Made by a program: the position numbers and the translations under genes. Under the pieces are notes generated by a model. It was not told the origin of the DNA. It was given only the letters and a program-made list of their open reading frames with translations, and did not search any database. From Oscillospiraceae bacterium (GTDB taxonomy: Bacteria; Bacillota; Clostridia; Oscillospirales; Oscillospiraceae), in NCBI GenBank assembly GCA_031264545.1, contig JAISDV010000182.1:1-21854 (forward strand): a DNA stretch of 21,854 nt. Reading direction: 5' to 3'. How positions within the stretch are numbered: position 1 is the stretch's first letter; every line of letters begins with the position of its first letter. This document shows positions 8,963 to 16,529 of this stretch, piece after piece.

Positions 8963-9044
8963 GTTCCTGCCTCCCCCCCCGAAAAAGTCACTGCTGTGAA
9001 AAAACGCGCATTATCAGCATTTTAATGGGAATCTTAAACATTAT

Positions 9045-9060
9045 GCCCCACTTTTCCCCA
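9045..9060 (-). promoter_or_regulatory. Two tandem TGGGG boxes, probable MraZ operator
   Basis: On the minus strand two TGGGG pentamers lie exactly 10 bases apart (plus-strand CCCCA at 9056-9060 and 9046-9050), with AAAAG between them. MraZ is known to bind direct TGGG-type repeats with one helical turn spacing ahead of its gene. The boxes fall just downstream of the predicted transcription start, where binding would block early elongation. I see no third box in register. Confidence 0.6.
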
Positions 9061-9073
9061 CGCAAGTGTCCTC

Positions 9074-9102
9074 ATTATAAGCGTGCAAAAAAAAAAAAGC
9101 AA
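9074..9102 (-). promoter_or_regulatory. Sigma-A promoter of the mraZ operon
   Basis: On the minus strand a perfect -10 TATAAT (9074-9079) stands 17 bases from TTGCTT (9097-9102), a partial -35. The spacer contains most of a run of 12 T residues. Transcription would start near 9067, leaving an mRNA leader of about 100 bases before the mraZ GTG. It lies after the terminator of the upstream block, so it is the natural promoter for mraZ through murG. Confidence 0.65.
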
Positions 9103-9172
9103 GAGCAAAAACTGTCGTTTTTTCTCGCCGCGCCATCACATTAGGGGCGTCTTTTCACATCAGTCACTACAA

Positions 9173-9212
9173 CTTGGGGCAAAAAATTGTTTACATAATT
9201 TTTTGCCCCAAG
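9173..9212. repeat. Perfect 16-bp inverted repeat with 8-base loop
   Basis: Arms CTTGGGGCAAAAAATT (9173-9188) and its exact reverse complement (9197-9212) flank the loop GTTTACAT. Neither strand has a U-tract directly after the stem, so it is not a typical intrinsic terminator. The next terminator starts only 7 bases away at 9219, so a minus-strand transcript would meet that one first. Each arm contains TGGGGC, the same pentamer core as the probable MraZ boxes, in inverted orientation. Function unknown. Confidence 0.85.
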
Positions 9213-9218
9213 ATATAG

Positions 9219-9252
9219 AAAAACGCGCCCGAAAAAAAATTTTTCGGGCGCG
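9219..9252 (-). terminator. Intrinsic terminator after the coiled-coil gene
   Basis: On the minus strand the arms CGCGCCCGAAAAA (rc of 9240-9252) and TTTTTCGGGCGCG (rc of 9224-9236) pair perfectly over 13 bases with a 3-base loop, followed by UUUUU (9219-9223). It lies about 60 bases after the stop of the coiled-coil gene and should end the uvrC-rsmD-coaD transcript before the mraZ promoter. Confidence 0.85.
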
Positions 9253-9313
9253 GTAAATTTATTTCTCCGCTTTGACGGCAACTCTCGCGCTGTGAATTCA
9301 GGTTCTGATGCTT

Positions 9314-9841
9314 TTATTCTTCCGAAAGCGCATCCGTCTCATCCGGCCGCAGGTTCCCGGCGGCCGGGCGCGCGCCGGCGAGACTGCGGAAACGGGAGCG
9401 CGACTGCCGGATCTCGTTCAGAGCCGCGGCGACCGCCTCCTCCGTCCGCCTCAGGGCGTCGTCGACATATTCGTTGGCGGCGCGTACCAGCTCTCTGGAC
9501 TTTGTTTCCGAGCCGGCAACGATCTCATTGGCATGGGCGCGGGCGATCCGGGTGATCTCCTGCTCCTCGACGAGACGCCGGGCCTGATCCTCGGCCGCCT
9601 TCCGGATGGTCTCCGCCTCGCGCTTGGCGTTCGATACGAACTCATCGCGCGCGGCAAGCAGGCGCTTAGCCTCCGAAAGCTCGATCGGCAGCTGCGCTTT
9701 TATCTCGTCAAGAAGATTGAGCACGCTCTCGCGGTTGATCATACACTTGTCCTTGCCAAGAGGGACGCTCCAGGCATCTGCGACGGTGTTATAGAGAACC
9801 TCCAATAATTCGGTCACTTCATTTTCCATCTCGTTATCCAT
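9314..9841 (-). CDS. Conserved clostridial coiled-coil protein downstream of coaD
   Basis: Soluble, highly charged protein of 175 residues with no signal peptide or membrane helix. Residues about 50-155 form a long alanine- and glutamate-rich helix, with repeats such as AKREAETIRKAAEDQARRL resembling the b/E stalk subunits of rotary ATPases and DivIVA-like proteins. From memory, related proteins in Clostridia are annotated as ATPase or V-type ATPase subunit H-like and share the pattern PLxxKxMINRExxLxLLDEIKxxLP near residues 27-52 and a late AxEYxDDxL. No nucleotide-binding motif is visible, so ATPase would be a misleading name. GGAGG sits 7 bases before the ATG and the gene begins 4 bases after the coaD stop. 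Function unknown; a scaffold or cell-division role is only a guess. Confidence 0.8.
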   Translation of the reverse strand: MDNEMENEVTELLEVLYNTVADAWSVPLGKDKCMINRESVLNLLDEIKAQLPIELSEAKRLLAARDEFVSNAKREAETIRKAAEDQARRLVEEQEITRIARAHANEIVAGSETKSRELVRAANEYVDDALRRTEEAVAAALNEIRQSRSRFRSLAGARPAAGNLRPDETDALSEE

Positions 9842-9845
9842 ATCT

Positions 9846-10331
9846 TTACCTCCCGCTCAGGATTTTTTTGGCAATCTCGTCCGCCACAGCCTTCGGAACG
9901 TAAGCCGAAAGATCCGCGCCGTAAGCCGCGAGCTGTCTGACCGCCCTGGAGCTCACATAAGTATATTCGAGTTTTGCCGCTATGAAAAAGGTTTCGAGTC
10001 CGGGGTTGAGCCTTTTGTTGAACGCCGCCATGGTGGTTTCATATTCATAATCGATATGGTTTCTCAGGCCCTTTATGACGACGGGGCTTTCATACTGCTC
10101 TGCCAAGTCCGCGAGCAGCCCGGCCGAGGATGTGACCTCGACATTGGGGAGCTCCGCCACGGTTTTTCTGATCAGATCAATGCGCTCGCCGACATCGAAA
10201 AGCGGCGTCTTTTCGATGTTCATGACAACGCTCACCACAAGCCTGTCGAAAATCCGCGAGACCCGGCGGATGATATCGAGATGTCCGAGCGTAACGGGGT
10301 CGAAGGTTCCAGGATATATCGCGGTAATCAT
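9846..10331 (-). CDS. coaD: CoaD, phosphopantetheine adenylyltransferase
   Basis: Penultimate enzyme of coenzyme A synthesis: transfers AMP from ATP to 4'-phosphopantetheine. The nucleotidyltransferase signature GTFDPVTLGH (residues 8-17, with the catalytic histidine) opens the protein, followed by KGLRNHIDYEYE in the middle and YTYVSSR in the second half. An in-frame ATG also exists at 10340, but there the Shine-Dalgarno AAGGGAAGG abuts the codon. From 10331 the spacing is 9 bases and the protein begins MITAIYPG as usual, giving 161 residues. It follows rsmD almost directly, the same rsmD-coaD pair as ylbH-ylbI in Bacillus. Confidence 0.97.
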   Translation of the reverse strand: MITAIYPGTFDPVTLGHLDIIRRVSRIFDRLVVSVVMNIEKTPLFDVGERIDLIRKTVAELPNVEVTSSAGLLADLAEQYESPVVIKGLRNHIDYEYETTMAAFNKRLNPGLETFFIAAKLEYTYVSSRAVRQLAAYGADLSAYVPKAVADEIAKKILSGR

Positions 10332-10336
10332 ATGCG

Positions 10337-10882
10337 TCATCCTTCCCTTTCGCCGCGGCCGAAGACTGTGAGCCTGACCTTCCCGTATTTGTATTCACGT
10401 CCTTTAAAATATGGCGCGCTCAGAGCGGGAAGCTCCGCATCAAGACCAGTCTCACAAATAATTATACCACCATCTGACAATATGTCAAACTGAATAATTT
10501 GGCGCAGGACAGTGTCGATCAGACCACTTTTATACGGAGGATCGAGAAAAATCACATCGTACTTCCCACTTTGGGCTAAAAACGCCCGCGCGTCCCCCCG
10601 TATGACCTCCCCCTGAAGCCGGCACAGCGCGAGGTTGTCCCTGATGAGCCTGACCGCCTCCGCACTCTCGTCGACGAAGGTGACGTGCCTTACGCCGCGG
10701 CTCAGAGCCTCAATCCCGAGCTGACCCGTACCCGCGAAAAGGTCGAGCGCCCGCCTGCCCTCCAGGTCGAACTGGAGGATATTGAAGATCGATTCCTTGA
10801 CCCTGTCCGCCGTCGGGCGTATATCCCTGTCCTTCGGCTCGCCCAGCCTTCTCCCGCGGGCAGCGCCGCTTATCACTCTCAT
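10337..10882 (-). CDS. rsmD: RsmD, 16S rRNA (guanine-966-N2)-methyltransferase
   Basis: SAM-dependent methyltransferase of 181 residues that modifies G966 of 16S rRNA. It opens MRVISGAARGRRL, a conserved RNA-contacting start, and has RPTADRVKESIFNIL. The SAM loop is DLFAGTGQLGIEALSRG and the catalytic tetrapeptide is DPPY in VIFLDPPYKSG. The ATG overlaps the uvrC stop (ATGA) and a GGAG lies about 8 bases upstream, so translation is likely coupled to uvrC. Confidence 0.95.
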   Translation of the reverse strand: MRVISGAARGRRLGEPKDRDIRPTADRVKESIFNILQFDLEGRRALDLFAGTGQLGIEALSRGVRHVTFVDESAEAVRLIRDNLALCRLQGEVIRGDARAFLAQSGKYDVIFLDPPYKSGLIDTVLRQIIQFDILSDGGIIICETGLDAELPALSAPYFKGREYKYGKVRLTVFGRGEREG

Positions 10883-12726
10883 ACATTTTTCTCCGCATCC
10901 CCGTCTCCGGAGGCATCCGATCCGCCGGCGCGGAAATAGTCATAGACCGCCTGCGCCGTGTTTCTCGGAACGACCGCGTTCAACTCCTCGAAGCTCGCGG
11001 CCCTGATCGCCTTGAGTGTCTTGAAGGCCCTGAGCAGCGCATTGCGCCGGACCTCGCCCACACCCCTTATATCCTCGAGTCTCGAGCCGATCTCCGCGCT
11101 GCGCAGGCTGCGGTGGAATTCGACGGCGAACCTGTGCGTCTCCTCCTGAATGCCGCCGATCAGCGCGAATACGGCGGGATTGCCTGTCAGCCCGATCTCC
11201 CTGCCGCCGGGGCAGACCAACGCCCGGGTACGGTGGCGCTCATCCTTGACCATGCCAAGCACGGGAACGGAAATACCAAGCTCCCGGAGCACCCGACCGG
11301 CAAGGTCCGCATGGACGGCGCCGCCGTCGATCAGGAGCAGATCCGGCAGCGACGAAAACCTTTCATCGCCGTCCGCATAGCGCACGAACCGGCGCCGGAC
11401 GGCCTCCCGCATACTGCCGAAATCGTCCTGCCCGCTGCTTTCCCTGATTCGGAATTTCCGGTAATCACGCTTGAGCGGCTTTGCGTTCACAAACACCGTC
11501 ATCGCGGCGACGATGCCGAAGCTTCCGGTATTCGAAATATCAAAGGCCTCGATCCGGACCGGAAGCCTGTTGAGCTGAAGCGTCTCCTGAAGCCATTCGA
11601 GCGTTTTCTGCCGCCGCTGAGCCGCTGTTGTGAAGCGCAGGCATTCCTCCCTGGCGTTAAGCATGGCCTTTTCAACGAGAAAGCGCTTACCGCCCCGCCG
11701 CGGGACCTCAATATACACCCGGCGGCCGGCGGCTCCGGTCATAAGCTGTGCGACGTCGGCCAGATCCTCTGTCTCGAAGGGCAGAAGCAGGCTCTTCGGC
11801 CATGCGCCGCGTATCGCGTAATATTGCCGGATCAGCGCGGAAACCGCCTCGGCGTCGCTCTCGAGCGGCTCGTCCAGCAGCTCAAAGTCCTTGCCGACAA
11901 GATTCGCGCCGGAATAGTGCAGCACCGAGAAGCAGGACTTTGCGCCGCGGAAGAATCCGACGGCGTCGGTGTCCGACCCGACCGCGCCGATGACCGCCTG
12001 CCGGTTCGACAGGCCCTCCAGCGCGCGCAGGCGGTCACGCAGACGCGCCGCCTGCTCAAAGCGAAGCGCATCAGAGGCTATGCGCATTTCCCGCTCGAGT
12101 GAAGCTTTCAGCTCGGCGGATCTGCCGTTCAAGATCATCTCCGCGTCGCGTATCCGCGCCTGATACTCGGCAACGCCCGAATTTCCCGCGCAGTAGCCCG
12201 GACAGGCGCCCATGTGAAAGTTCAGGCATGGCCTGCTCTTTCCGAAATCGCGCGGAAATTTCTTTTCGCAGACAGGCAGCAGCAGCGCCTTGCTCACCGT
12301 GTCGATAAGCGCACGCGAAAGCCCACGGCCGCCGAAGGGTCCGAAATATTTTGCCCCGTCGCCGGCCATTTTGTTCACGATCGTAAAGCGCGGGCATTCG
12401 CTTTTGACATCCAGGCGAATGAACGGATAGGCCTTGTCGTCCCGCAGAAGGATGTTATAATGCGGCTGGTGGCGTTTGATCAGCGCGTTTTCCAGAACGA
12501 GCGCCTCAAACTCCGAGGCGGCGACGATCACGTCGAAATCGCGCACCTTGCCGACCATGGCGGCCGTCTTCGGCTCGTGCCCGCCCCGGAAATAACTCGT
12601 CACGCGGTTTTTAAGCGTTTTTGCCTTACCGACATAAATGACCTCGCCTTTATCGCCGCGCATCAGGTATACCCCCGGCAGGAGCGGAAGGCGGTTCGCT
12701 TTTTCCCGCAGTTCGCCAATCAGCAA
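10879..12726 (-). CDS. uvrC: UvrC, excinuclease ABC subunit C
   Basis: Nuclease subunit of nucleotide excision repair that makes both incisions around a lesion marked by UvrAB. Domains in order: GIY-YIG nuclease (PGVYLM at 17-22, YVGKAKTLKNR at 31-41); four cysteines C153, C167, C175 and C179, whose spacing matches the Fe-S ligands of E. coli UvrC; a UVR helix pair near 205-235 for UvrB; the RNase H-like second nuclease (LLIDGGAVHADL); and a C-terminal helix-hairpin-helix (LEDIRGVGEVRRNALL). The 615 residues are full length. The start is TTG at 12726, with GAGGTG 5 bases upstream; no better start precedes the conserved LPLLPGVY. No promoter is visible between the HPr terminator and this gene. 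Confidence 0.96.
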   Translation of the reverse strand: MLIGELREKANRLPLLPGVYLMRGDKGEVIYVGKAKTLKNRVTSYFRGGHEPKTAAMVGKVRDFDVIVAASEFEALVLENALIKRHQPHYNILLRDDKAYPFIRLDVKSECPRFTIVNKMAGDGAKYFGPFGGRGLSRALIDTVSKALLLPVCEKKFPRDFGKSRPCLNFHMGACPGYCAGNSGVAEYQARIRDAEMILNGRSAELKASLEREMRIASDALRFEQAARLRDRLRALEGLSNRQAVIGAVGSDTDAVGFFRGAKSCFSVLHYSGANLVGKDFELLDEPLESDAEAVSALIRQYYAIRGAWPKSLLLPFETEDLADVAQLMTGAAGRRVYIEVPRRGGKRFLVEKAMLNAREECLRFTTAAQRRQKTLEWLQETLQLNRLPVRIEAFDISNTGSFGIVAAMTVFVNAKPLKRDYRKFRIRESSGQDDFGSMREAVRRRFVRYADGDERFSSLPDLLLIDGGAVHADLAGRVLRELGISVPVLGMVKDERHRTRALVCPGGREIGLTGNPAVFALIGGIQEETHRFAVEFHRSLRSAEIGSRLEDIRGVGEVRRNALLRAFKTLKAIRAASFEELNAVVPRNTAQAVYDYFRAGGSDASGDGDAEKNV

Positions 12727-12778
12727 GGTCTCACCTCGTTTCGTCTGTCCGTCCCGCGCCGGCCGCGTGCTTTGCGAA

Positions 12779-12809
12779 CCAAAAAAATAGGGCGTGCCAG
12801 AGCACGCCC
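12779..12809 (-). terminator. Intrinsic terminator of the HPr gene
   Basis: On the minus strand GGGCGTGC (rc of 12802-12809), loop TCTG and GCACGCCC (rc of 12790-12797) form a perfect 8-bp stem, followed by TATTTTTTT. It begins 13 bases after the HPr stop codon. Confidence 0.93.
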
Positions 12810-12822
12810 CCGATGCATTTTT

Positions 12823-13086
12823 TCACTCTGAGAAGTCGGATGCTATGAGCGCCGCCAAGGTGTTCAGCGCGTCTTTCTCATCGCTCCCGTCTGCAACGAG
12901 ATTAACGGAAGTGCCCTTGACAATGCCGAGAGACAGTACCCCCAAAAGGCTCTTTGCGTTGACCTTGCGGTCATCCTTCTCGATCCAAATACTGCTTTTG
13001 AACTCATTCGCCTTCTGAATAAAAAACGTTGCCGGCCTGGCGTGCAGACCCACCTGATTATTGATCGTTACTTCTCTTGTAAGCAT
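12823..13086 (-). CDS. ptsH: HPr-family phosphocarrier protein
   Basis: Small cytoplasmic protein of 87 residues. His15 in GLHARPA is the site phosphorylated by enzyme I in the sugar phosphotransferase system. Ser46 in AKSLLGV is the site used by HPr kinase in Gram-positive catabolite control. Both are present, so it is a true HPr rather than Crh, which lacks the histidine. An upstream in-frame GTG at 13095 lies inside the Shine-Dalgarno region. From the ATG at 13086, AAGGAG is 8 bases upstream and the numbering of His15 and Ser46 is canonical. The gene is monocistronic, with its own promoter and terminator, and stands between two DNA repair genes, with no enzyme I or HPr kinase gene nearby. 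Confidence 0.95.
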   Translation of the reverse strand: MLTREVTINNQVGLHARPATFFIQKANEFKSSIWIEKDDRKVNAKSLLGVLSLGIVKGTSVNLVADGSDEKDALNTLAALIASDFSE

Positions 13087-13144
13087 TATCGTCACTCCTT
13101 AATGTTATGACAAAATGGCATATCTTCGCATGTATCTTCTTGTT

Positions 13145-13173
13145 ATTTTAACAAAACGGGCCTTAAACGTCAA
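13145..13173 (-). promoter_or_regulatory. Sigma-A promoter of the HPr gene
   Basis: On the minus strand TTGACG (13168-13173), a 17-base spacer and TAAAAT (13145-13150) differ from consensus by one base in each hexamer. Start near 13138 gives a leader of about 50 bases. The surrounding sequence is AT-rich against the genome average. No terminator is visible after mutS2, so some readthrough from upstream is possible. Confidence 0.88.
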
Positions 13174-13229
13174 TCGGTTTTACTGTTTTTGTGATGTTGC
13201 ACAGCTTGAATAATTTTCTCACAAAGCTT

Positions 13230-15608
13230 TTACCTCAGTTCGACAACCGTCACCCCGGTTTCACCCTCGCCATAGCGTCCGAGCCGGAAAGACTTCACCG
13301 CGCGGTTTGTTTTCAGGCTCTGCTGCACCGCCGCCCGCAGCGCTCCGGTGCCCTTTCCGTGGATAACGGTGACCTTTTCCAGCTTCGCCATGACCGCGGT
13401 ATCCAGATACCTTTCAAGCACGGTGACCGCCTCGTCCGTCATCATGCCGCGCAGGTCAAGCTCCGCGCTTGCCGCCTCGCGCCTGAGCGCGACGGCGCTT
13501 TCCCTGAAAGCCGGCTTTTGATCGGCCGGGTCTCCGTTTTCGATCAGGCAGACCTCGTCCTCGCGCGCGTTTGTCCTGAGGATACCCGCCTGAAGCGTAA
13601 GCTGCCGGTCCCCGGAAACGGCCAGCACCCGCGCCCTGACGCCCATCGAGAGGATCTCCACCACGTCCCCGGCCTTCACGGGGCGCGCGGACTTTTTGGA
13701 CTCAGCCTGCTTTTCCGCGCGTTCGGCCAGCCGGCCGGCCGTCTCGTTCAGGCTGCGGCGCAGCTCAGCGCGCGCCTCGTTCTCACGCAGGTGGTCGTGC
13801 GCTTTCACCTGCCGCTGCCGCATCCGGTCCAGCTCGTCGAAAGTGCGCTCAGCCGTCTTTTTTGCGTCCTCGAGTATCCGGCCGGCATCGCGCCGCGCCT
13901 TTTCGTCCGCCTTTTCCAGCCTGACAGCCAGTTCACGGCGCAGAAGCTCCGCCCTTTTCGCGGCTTCCCCGGCATCGCGCAGCTTTTTCTCCGCTTCCTC
14001 CCGGTCCTTTTCGAGCAATTGCCGCTGCTTTTCAAGCTTTTCGATGGTTTCTTCAAAGCTGGCGCGGCCCTGGTCGATCCGGCCGCGCGCGTCGTCGATC
14101 ACCCGCGGCGGCAGCCCGAGCCTTTCGCTGATGGCAAAGGCGTTCGACTTTCCCGGAACACCGATCAGCAGCCGATAGGTCGGACGCAGGGATGTCACGT
14201 CGAACTCGCAGGAGGCGTTCTGAACGCCGGGCGCCGTCGTGGCGTAGACCTTCAGCTCTGCGTAATGCGTCGTCGCGGCGATCATCGCGCCCTTTTTGCG
14301 CGCGTCCTCGATGACGGCGACAGCCAGCGCCGCACCCTCGACGGGGTCCGTGCCCGCGCCCAGTTCGTCAAAGAGCACAAGGCTCCTGTCGTCACAGGCT
14401 TCCAGTATCCTGACGATAGTCGTCATGTGCGAGGAAAAGGTCGACAGCGACTGTTCGATGCTCTGCTCATCGCCGATGTCGGCGAGCACGCCGCGGAAAA
14501 CCGGCACGCAGCTTCCGTCCGCCGCGGGAATATGCAGGCCGCAGGCCGCCATCACACACAGCAGGCCGAGGGTTTTCAGCGATACGGTTTTGCCTCCGGT
14601 GTTCGGCCCCGTTATCACCAGCGTTCCGTAAGCCCCGCCCAGCTCGATCGTGACCGGCACCGCCGTATCCTTCGGCAAAAGCGGATGGCGCGCGTTCTTC
14701 AGGCTCACACGCCCTTCCGAGATGACCGGCTCCCGGCAGTCCAGCCTGCAGCTGAGCTTTGCCCGGGCGAAAATGCCATCCAGCTCGATCAAAATGCCGA
14801 GATCGCGGATAATATCCGCCGCATGCGCGCCGCATTCGGCGGATAACGCCATGAGGATGCGCTCGATTTCGCGCTTCTCCCTGGCGTAAAGCTCGCGCAG
14901 CTCATTATTGGCCTTGACCGCCGCAGCCGGCTCGATAAAGAGCGTCGCCCCGCTCGAGGAAACATCGTGAACAAGCCCCGGAACGCTCCCCTTATGGTCG
15001 GCCCTGACAGGCACGACGTAGCGCTGTGAGCGCGTGACGATAATCGGCTCCTGAAGCGCCTTCGCGTAGGCCGGAGAGGAGATGATTTTTTGCAGCGTCT
15101 CGCGCACGCGGGCGGCGGCCGCGCGGATGAGCCTGCGTATTGTCGCAAGCTCGGGGCTTGCCGTGTCCGCTATCTCGTCCTCGTCCACGATACAGGCCGT
15201 GATCTTCTCCTCGAGATACTTATTCGCCGTCAGCGCGGAAAACAGGAACGCGATGCCGTTTCCGCCGCCGGTTTCCCCTGAGGCATAGGCCCGCACCGTT
15301 CGCGCGGCCTGCAAAACGCCCGCGACATCCAGCAGCTCGCGCGTATTCAGCAGGCCGCCGATATCCGCGCGGGACAGGGACGGGCGCACGTCCTTGACGC
15401 CGCCGAAAGCGGGACTGCCCCGGAGCGCCAGCAGGGCCTTTGCCGCACTCGTTTCGCTCAGCCTGCGCCCGGCCTCATATGCGCTGTCGGCGGGACACAG
15501 AACGCGCGCCTTCTCCTTGGCCGGCGCGCTGACCGCCTCCCTCGAGAGCAGCCCGAGCACGGCGGGAAGCTCCAGCGTCCTGACCGATTTTTCATACAGC
15601 TCCGTCAT
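13230..15608 (-). CDS. mutS2: MutS2, MutS-family ATPase with Smr domain
   Basis: Protein of 792 residues. MutS2 proteins are not mismatch repair factors; they suppress recombination and, in Bacillus, act in rescue of collided ribosomes. Order: N-terminal core and clamp helices, the MutS-family ATPase with Walker A GPNTGGKT (334-341), FDELGAGTDPVEGAA as Walker B/signature region (near 415-430), a long charged coiled coil (about 510-640), a short beta region, and the C-terminal Smr domain (about 715-792) with LDLRGMM and IHGKGTGALR. GGAG lies 6 to 7 bases before the ATG, 23 bases after the recO stop. No terminator follows the gene. Confidence 0.96.
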   Translation of the reverse strand: MTELYEKSVRTLELPAVLGLLSREAVSAPAKEKARVLCPADSAYEAGRRLSETSAAKALLALRGSPAFGGVKDVRPSLSRADIGGLLNTRELLDVAGVLQAARTVRAYASGETGGGNGIAFLFSALTANKYLEEKITACIVDEDEIADTASPELATIRRLIRAAAARVRETLQKIISSPAYAKALQEPIIVTRSQRYVVPVRADHKGSVPGLVHDVSSSGATLFIEPAAAVKANNELRELYAREKREIERILMALSAECGAHAADIIRDLGILIELDGIFARAKLSCRLDCREPVISEGRVSLKNARHPLLPKDTAVPVTIELGGAYGTLVITGPNTGGKTVSLKTLGLLCVMAACGLHIPAADGSCVPVFRGVLADIGDEQSIEQSLSTFSSHMTTIVRILEACDDRSLVLFDELGAGTDPVEGAALAVAVIEDARKKGAMIAATTHYAELKVYATTAPGVQNASCEFDVTSLRPTYRLLIGVPGKSNAFAISERLGLPPRVIDDARGRIDQGRASFEETIEKLEKQRQLLEKDREEAEKKLRDAGEAAKRAELLRRELAVRLEKADEKARRDAGRILEDAKKTAERTFDELDRMRQRQVKAHDHLRENEARAELRRSLNETAGRLAERAEKQAESKKSARPVKAGDVVEILSMGVRARVLAVSGDRQLTLQAGILRTNAREDEVCLIENGDPADQKPAFRESAVALRREAASAELDLRGMMTDEAVTVLERYLDTAVMAKLEKVTVIHGKGTGALRAAVQQSLKTNRAVKSFRLGRYGEGETGVTVVELR

Positions 15609-15631
15609 ATTTTTCTCCGCAATAAGGATAA

Positions 15632-16381
15632 TTATGAGTCTTGAACGTTTTTCCAGTAGTCGAGCGCCGCAAACCGCCGCTCGAGCTGGGCACGGACATA
15701 GGCCTCGCAGCAGGCGCAGAGCAGCTCCGCGGAGGTCCCGTCAAGCGTAAAAGAGAAAATTTTCCGGCTCTCCGCGCCCGCGATGTGCCGCATCGCAGAA
15801 AGCGCCGCGCCATCCAGCGGATAAGCCCCGCCGTACTCGCCGCCCCGGCAGGCGCCGCAGAGCGCGGTCCCGCCGGCGACGCTGAAAACCGGAGCCTCAG
15901 GCGAGCCCGAACCGCACACGGGGCAGGCGCCGAGCGCCGGCTCGTACCCGGAAAGGCACATCAGCCGCAGCTCGAATACGGCTTTGATATGTTCCGGCGG
16001 ATAGCGCCCCTGCGACAACGCGAAAAGACTGTTCAGCCCCAACCGGAGCACCTCGGGATTCGGGCTGTCCTCGTCCGAAACGGCCTCCAGCAGCTCGGCA
16101 AAATACGTACCGAGCGCAAGCGGAGCGATGCCGCTCCGCAAGCCCAGGAACTGTTCGATCGAGAGCGCCTCGCCGACGTACCATTTCCCCCGATTTTCAA
16201 ACAGCGTCATCTCCGAAAACGTCAAAAGCTGACACGCGGCGGCGATCCTGCTGCTCCCGCGCATCACGCCCCGTGCGGAAACGGTGAGCTTTCCCTCGTC
16301 CTCCGTGAGAACGGTCAGGATCTTGTCCGCCTCTCTGTATTTGGTCTCTCTGAGAATCAAGCCCTTTGTCGTCTTAAACAT
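15632..16381 (-). CDS. recO: RecO, DNA repair and recombination mediator
   Basis: Protein of 249 residues that, with RecR, loads RecA onto SSB-coated single-stranded DNA. The N-terminal OB-fold begins FKTTKGLILRETKYREADKIL, the usual RecO start. The zinc site is C153, C156, C175 and C178 (CPVC and CGAC). The frame stays open 32 codons further upstream, but those residues do not resemble RecO and the other starts are worse placed. The chosen ATG has no convincing Shine-Dalgarno; it lies 15 bases after the 3' arm of a long stem, so initiation may depend on the folded leader. Between the yqzL-like gene and mutS2. Confidence 0.93.
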   Translation of the reverse strand: MFKTTKGLILRETKYREADKILTVLTEDEGKLTVSARGVMRGSSRIAAACQLLTFSEMTLFENRGKWYVGEALSIEQFLGLRSGIAPLALGTYFAELLEAVSDEDSPNPEVLRLGLNSLFALSQGRYPPEHIKAVFELRLMCLSGYEPALGACPVCGSGSPEAPVFSVAGGTALCGACRGGEYGGAYPLDGAALSAMRHIAGAESRKIFSFTLDGTSAELLCACCEAYVRAQLERRFAALDYWKNVQDS

Positions 16382-16396
16382 ATTATGTAAACCATA

Positions 16397-16524
16397 GCCG
16401 TGCCGACCCGCGATCGTTCTTTTTTTCATGTCCCCAAGCGGGTCAGAAAAACGCTTGCCGGAACACCCGCGCCGCAAGGCCTTTTCAAGCCCCGCTTGCG
16501 GAGTCCTTCACGGGCCGGCACGGC
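16397..16524 (-). ncRNA. Candidate structured RNA or cis leader upstream of recO
   Basis: On the minus-strand transcript GCCGUGCCGGCCCG (from 16524-16511) pairs with CGGGUCGGCACGGC (from 16410-16397) over 14 bases. The single non-Watson-Crick pair is a G-U wobble in this RNA; it would be A-C in the opposite strand. Enclosed are two hairpins: CCGCAAG/CUUGCGG (16495-16501 with 16472-16478) and CAAGCG/CGCUUG (16452-16457 with 16435-16440). This gives a closed three-way junction of 128 bases between yqzL and recO. It does not match SRP RNA, tmRNA, 6S, RNase P, T-box or riboswitch signatures that I can recognise. Either a leader controlling recO or a free RNA; both are inference. Confidence 0.4.
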
Positions 16525-16529
16525 CTTCC

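Noticed and set aside
13191..14846. Plus-strand open frame of 551 codons opposite mutS2
   Set aside because: Antisense shadow of a clear MutS2 gene with biased composition and no domains.
16426..16521. 31-codon minus-strand frame from a GTG inside the recO leader
   Set aside because: Shine-Dalgarno only about 2 bases from the start, no family likeness, and it lies within the predicted stem.
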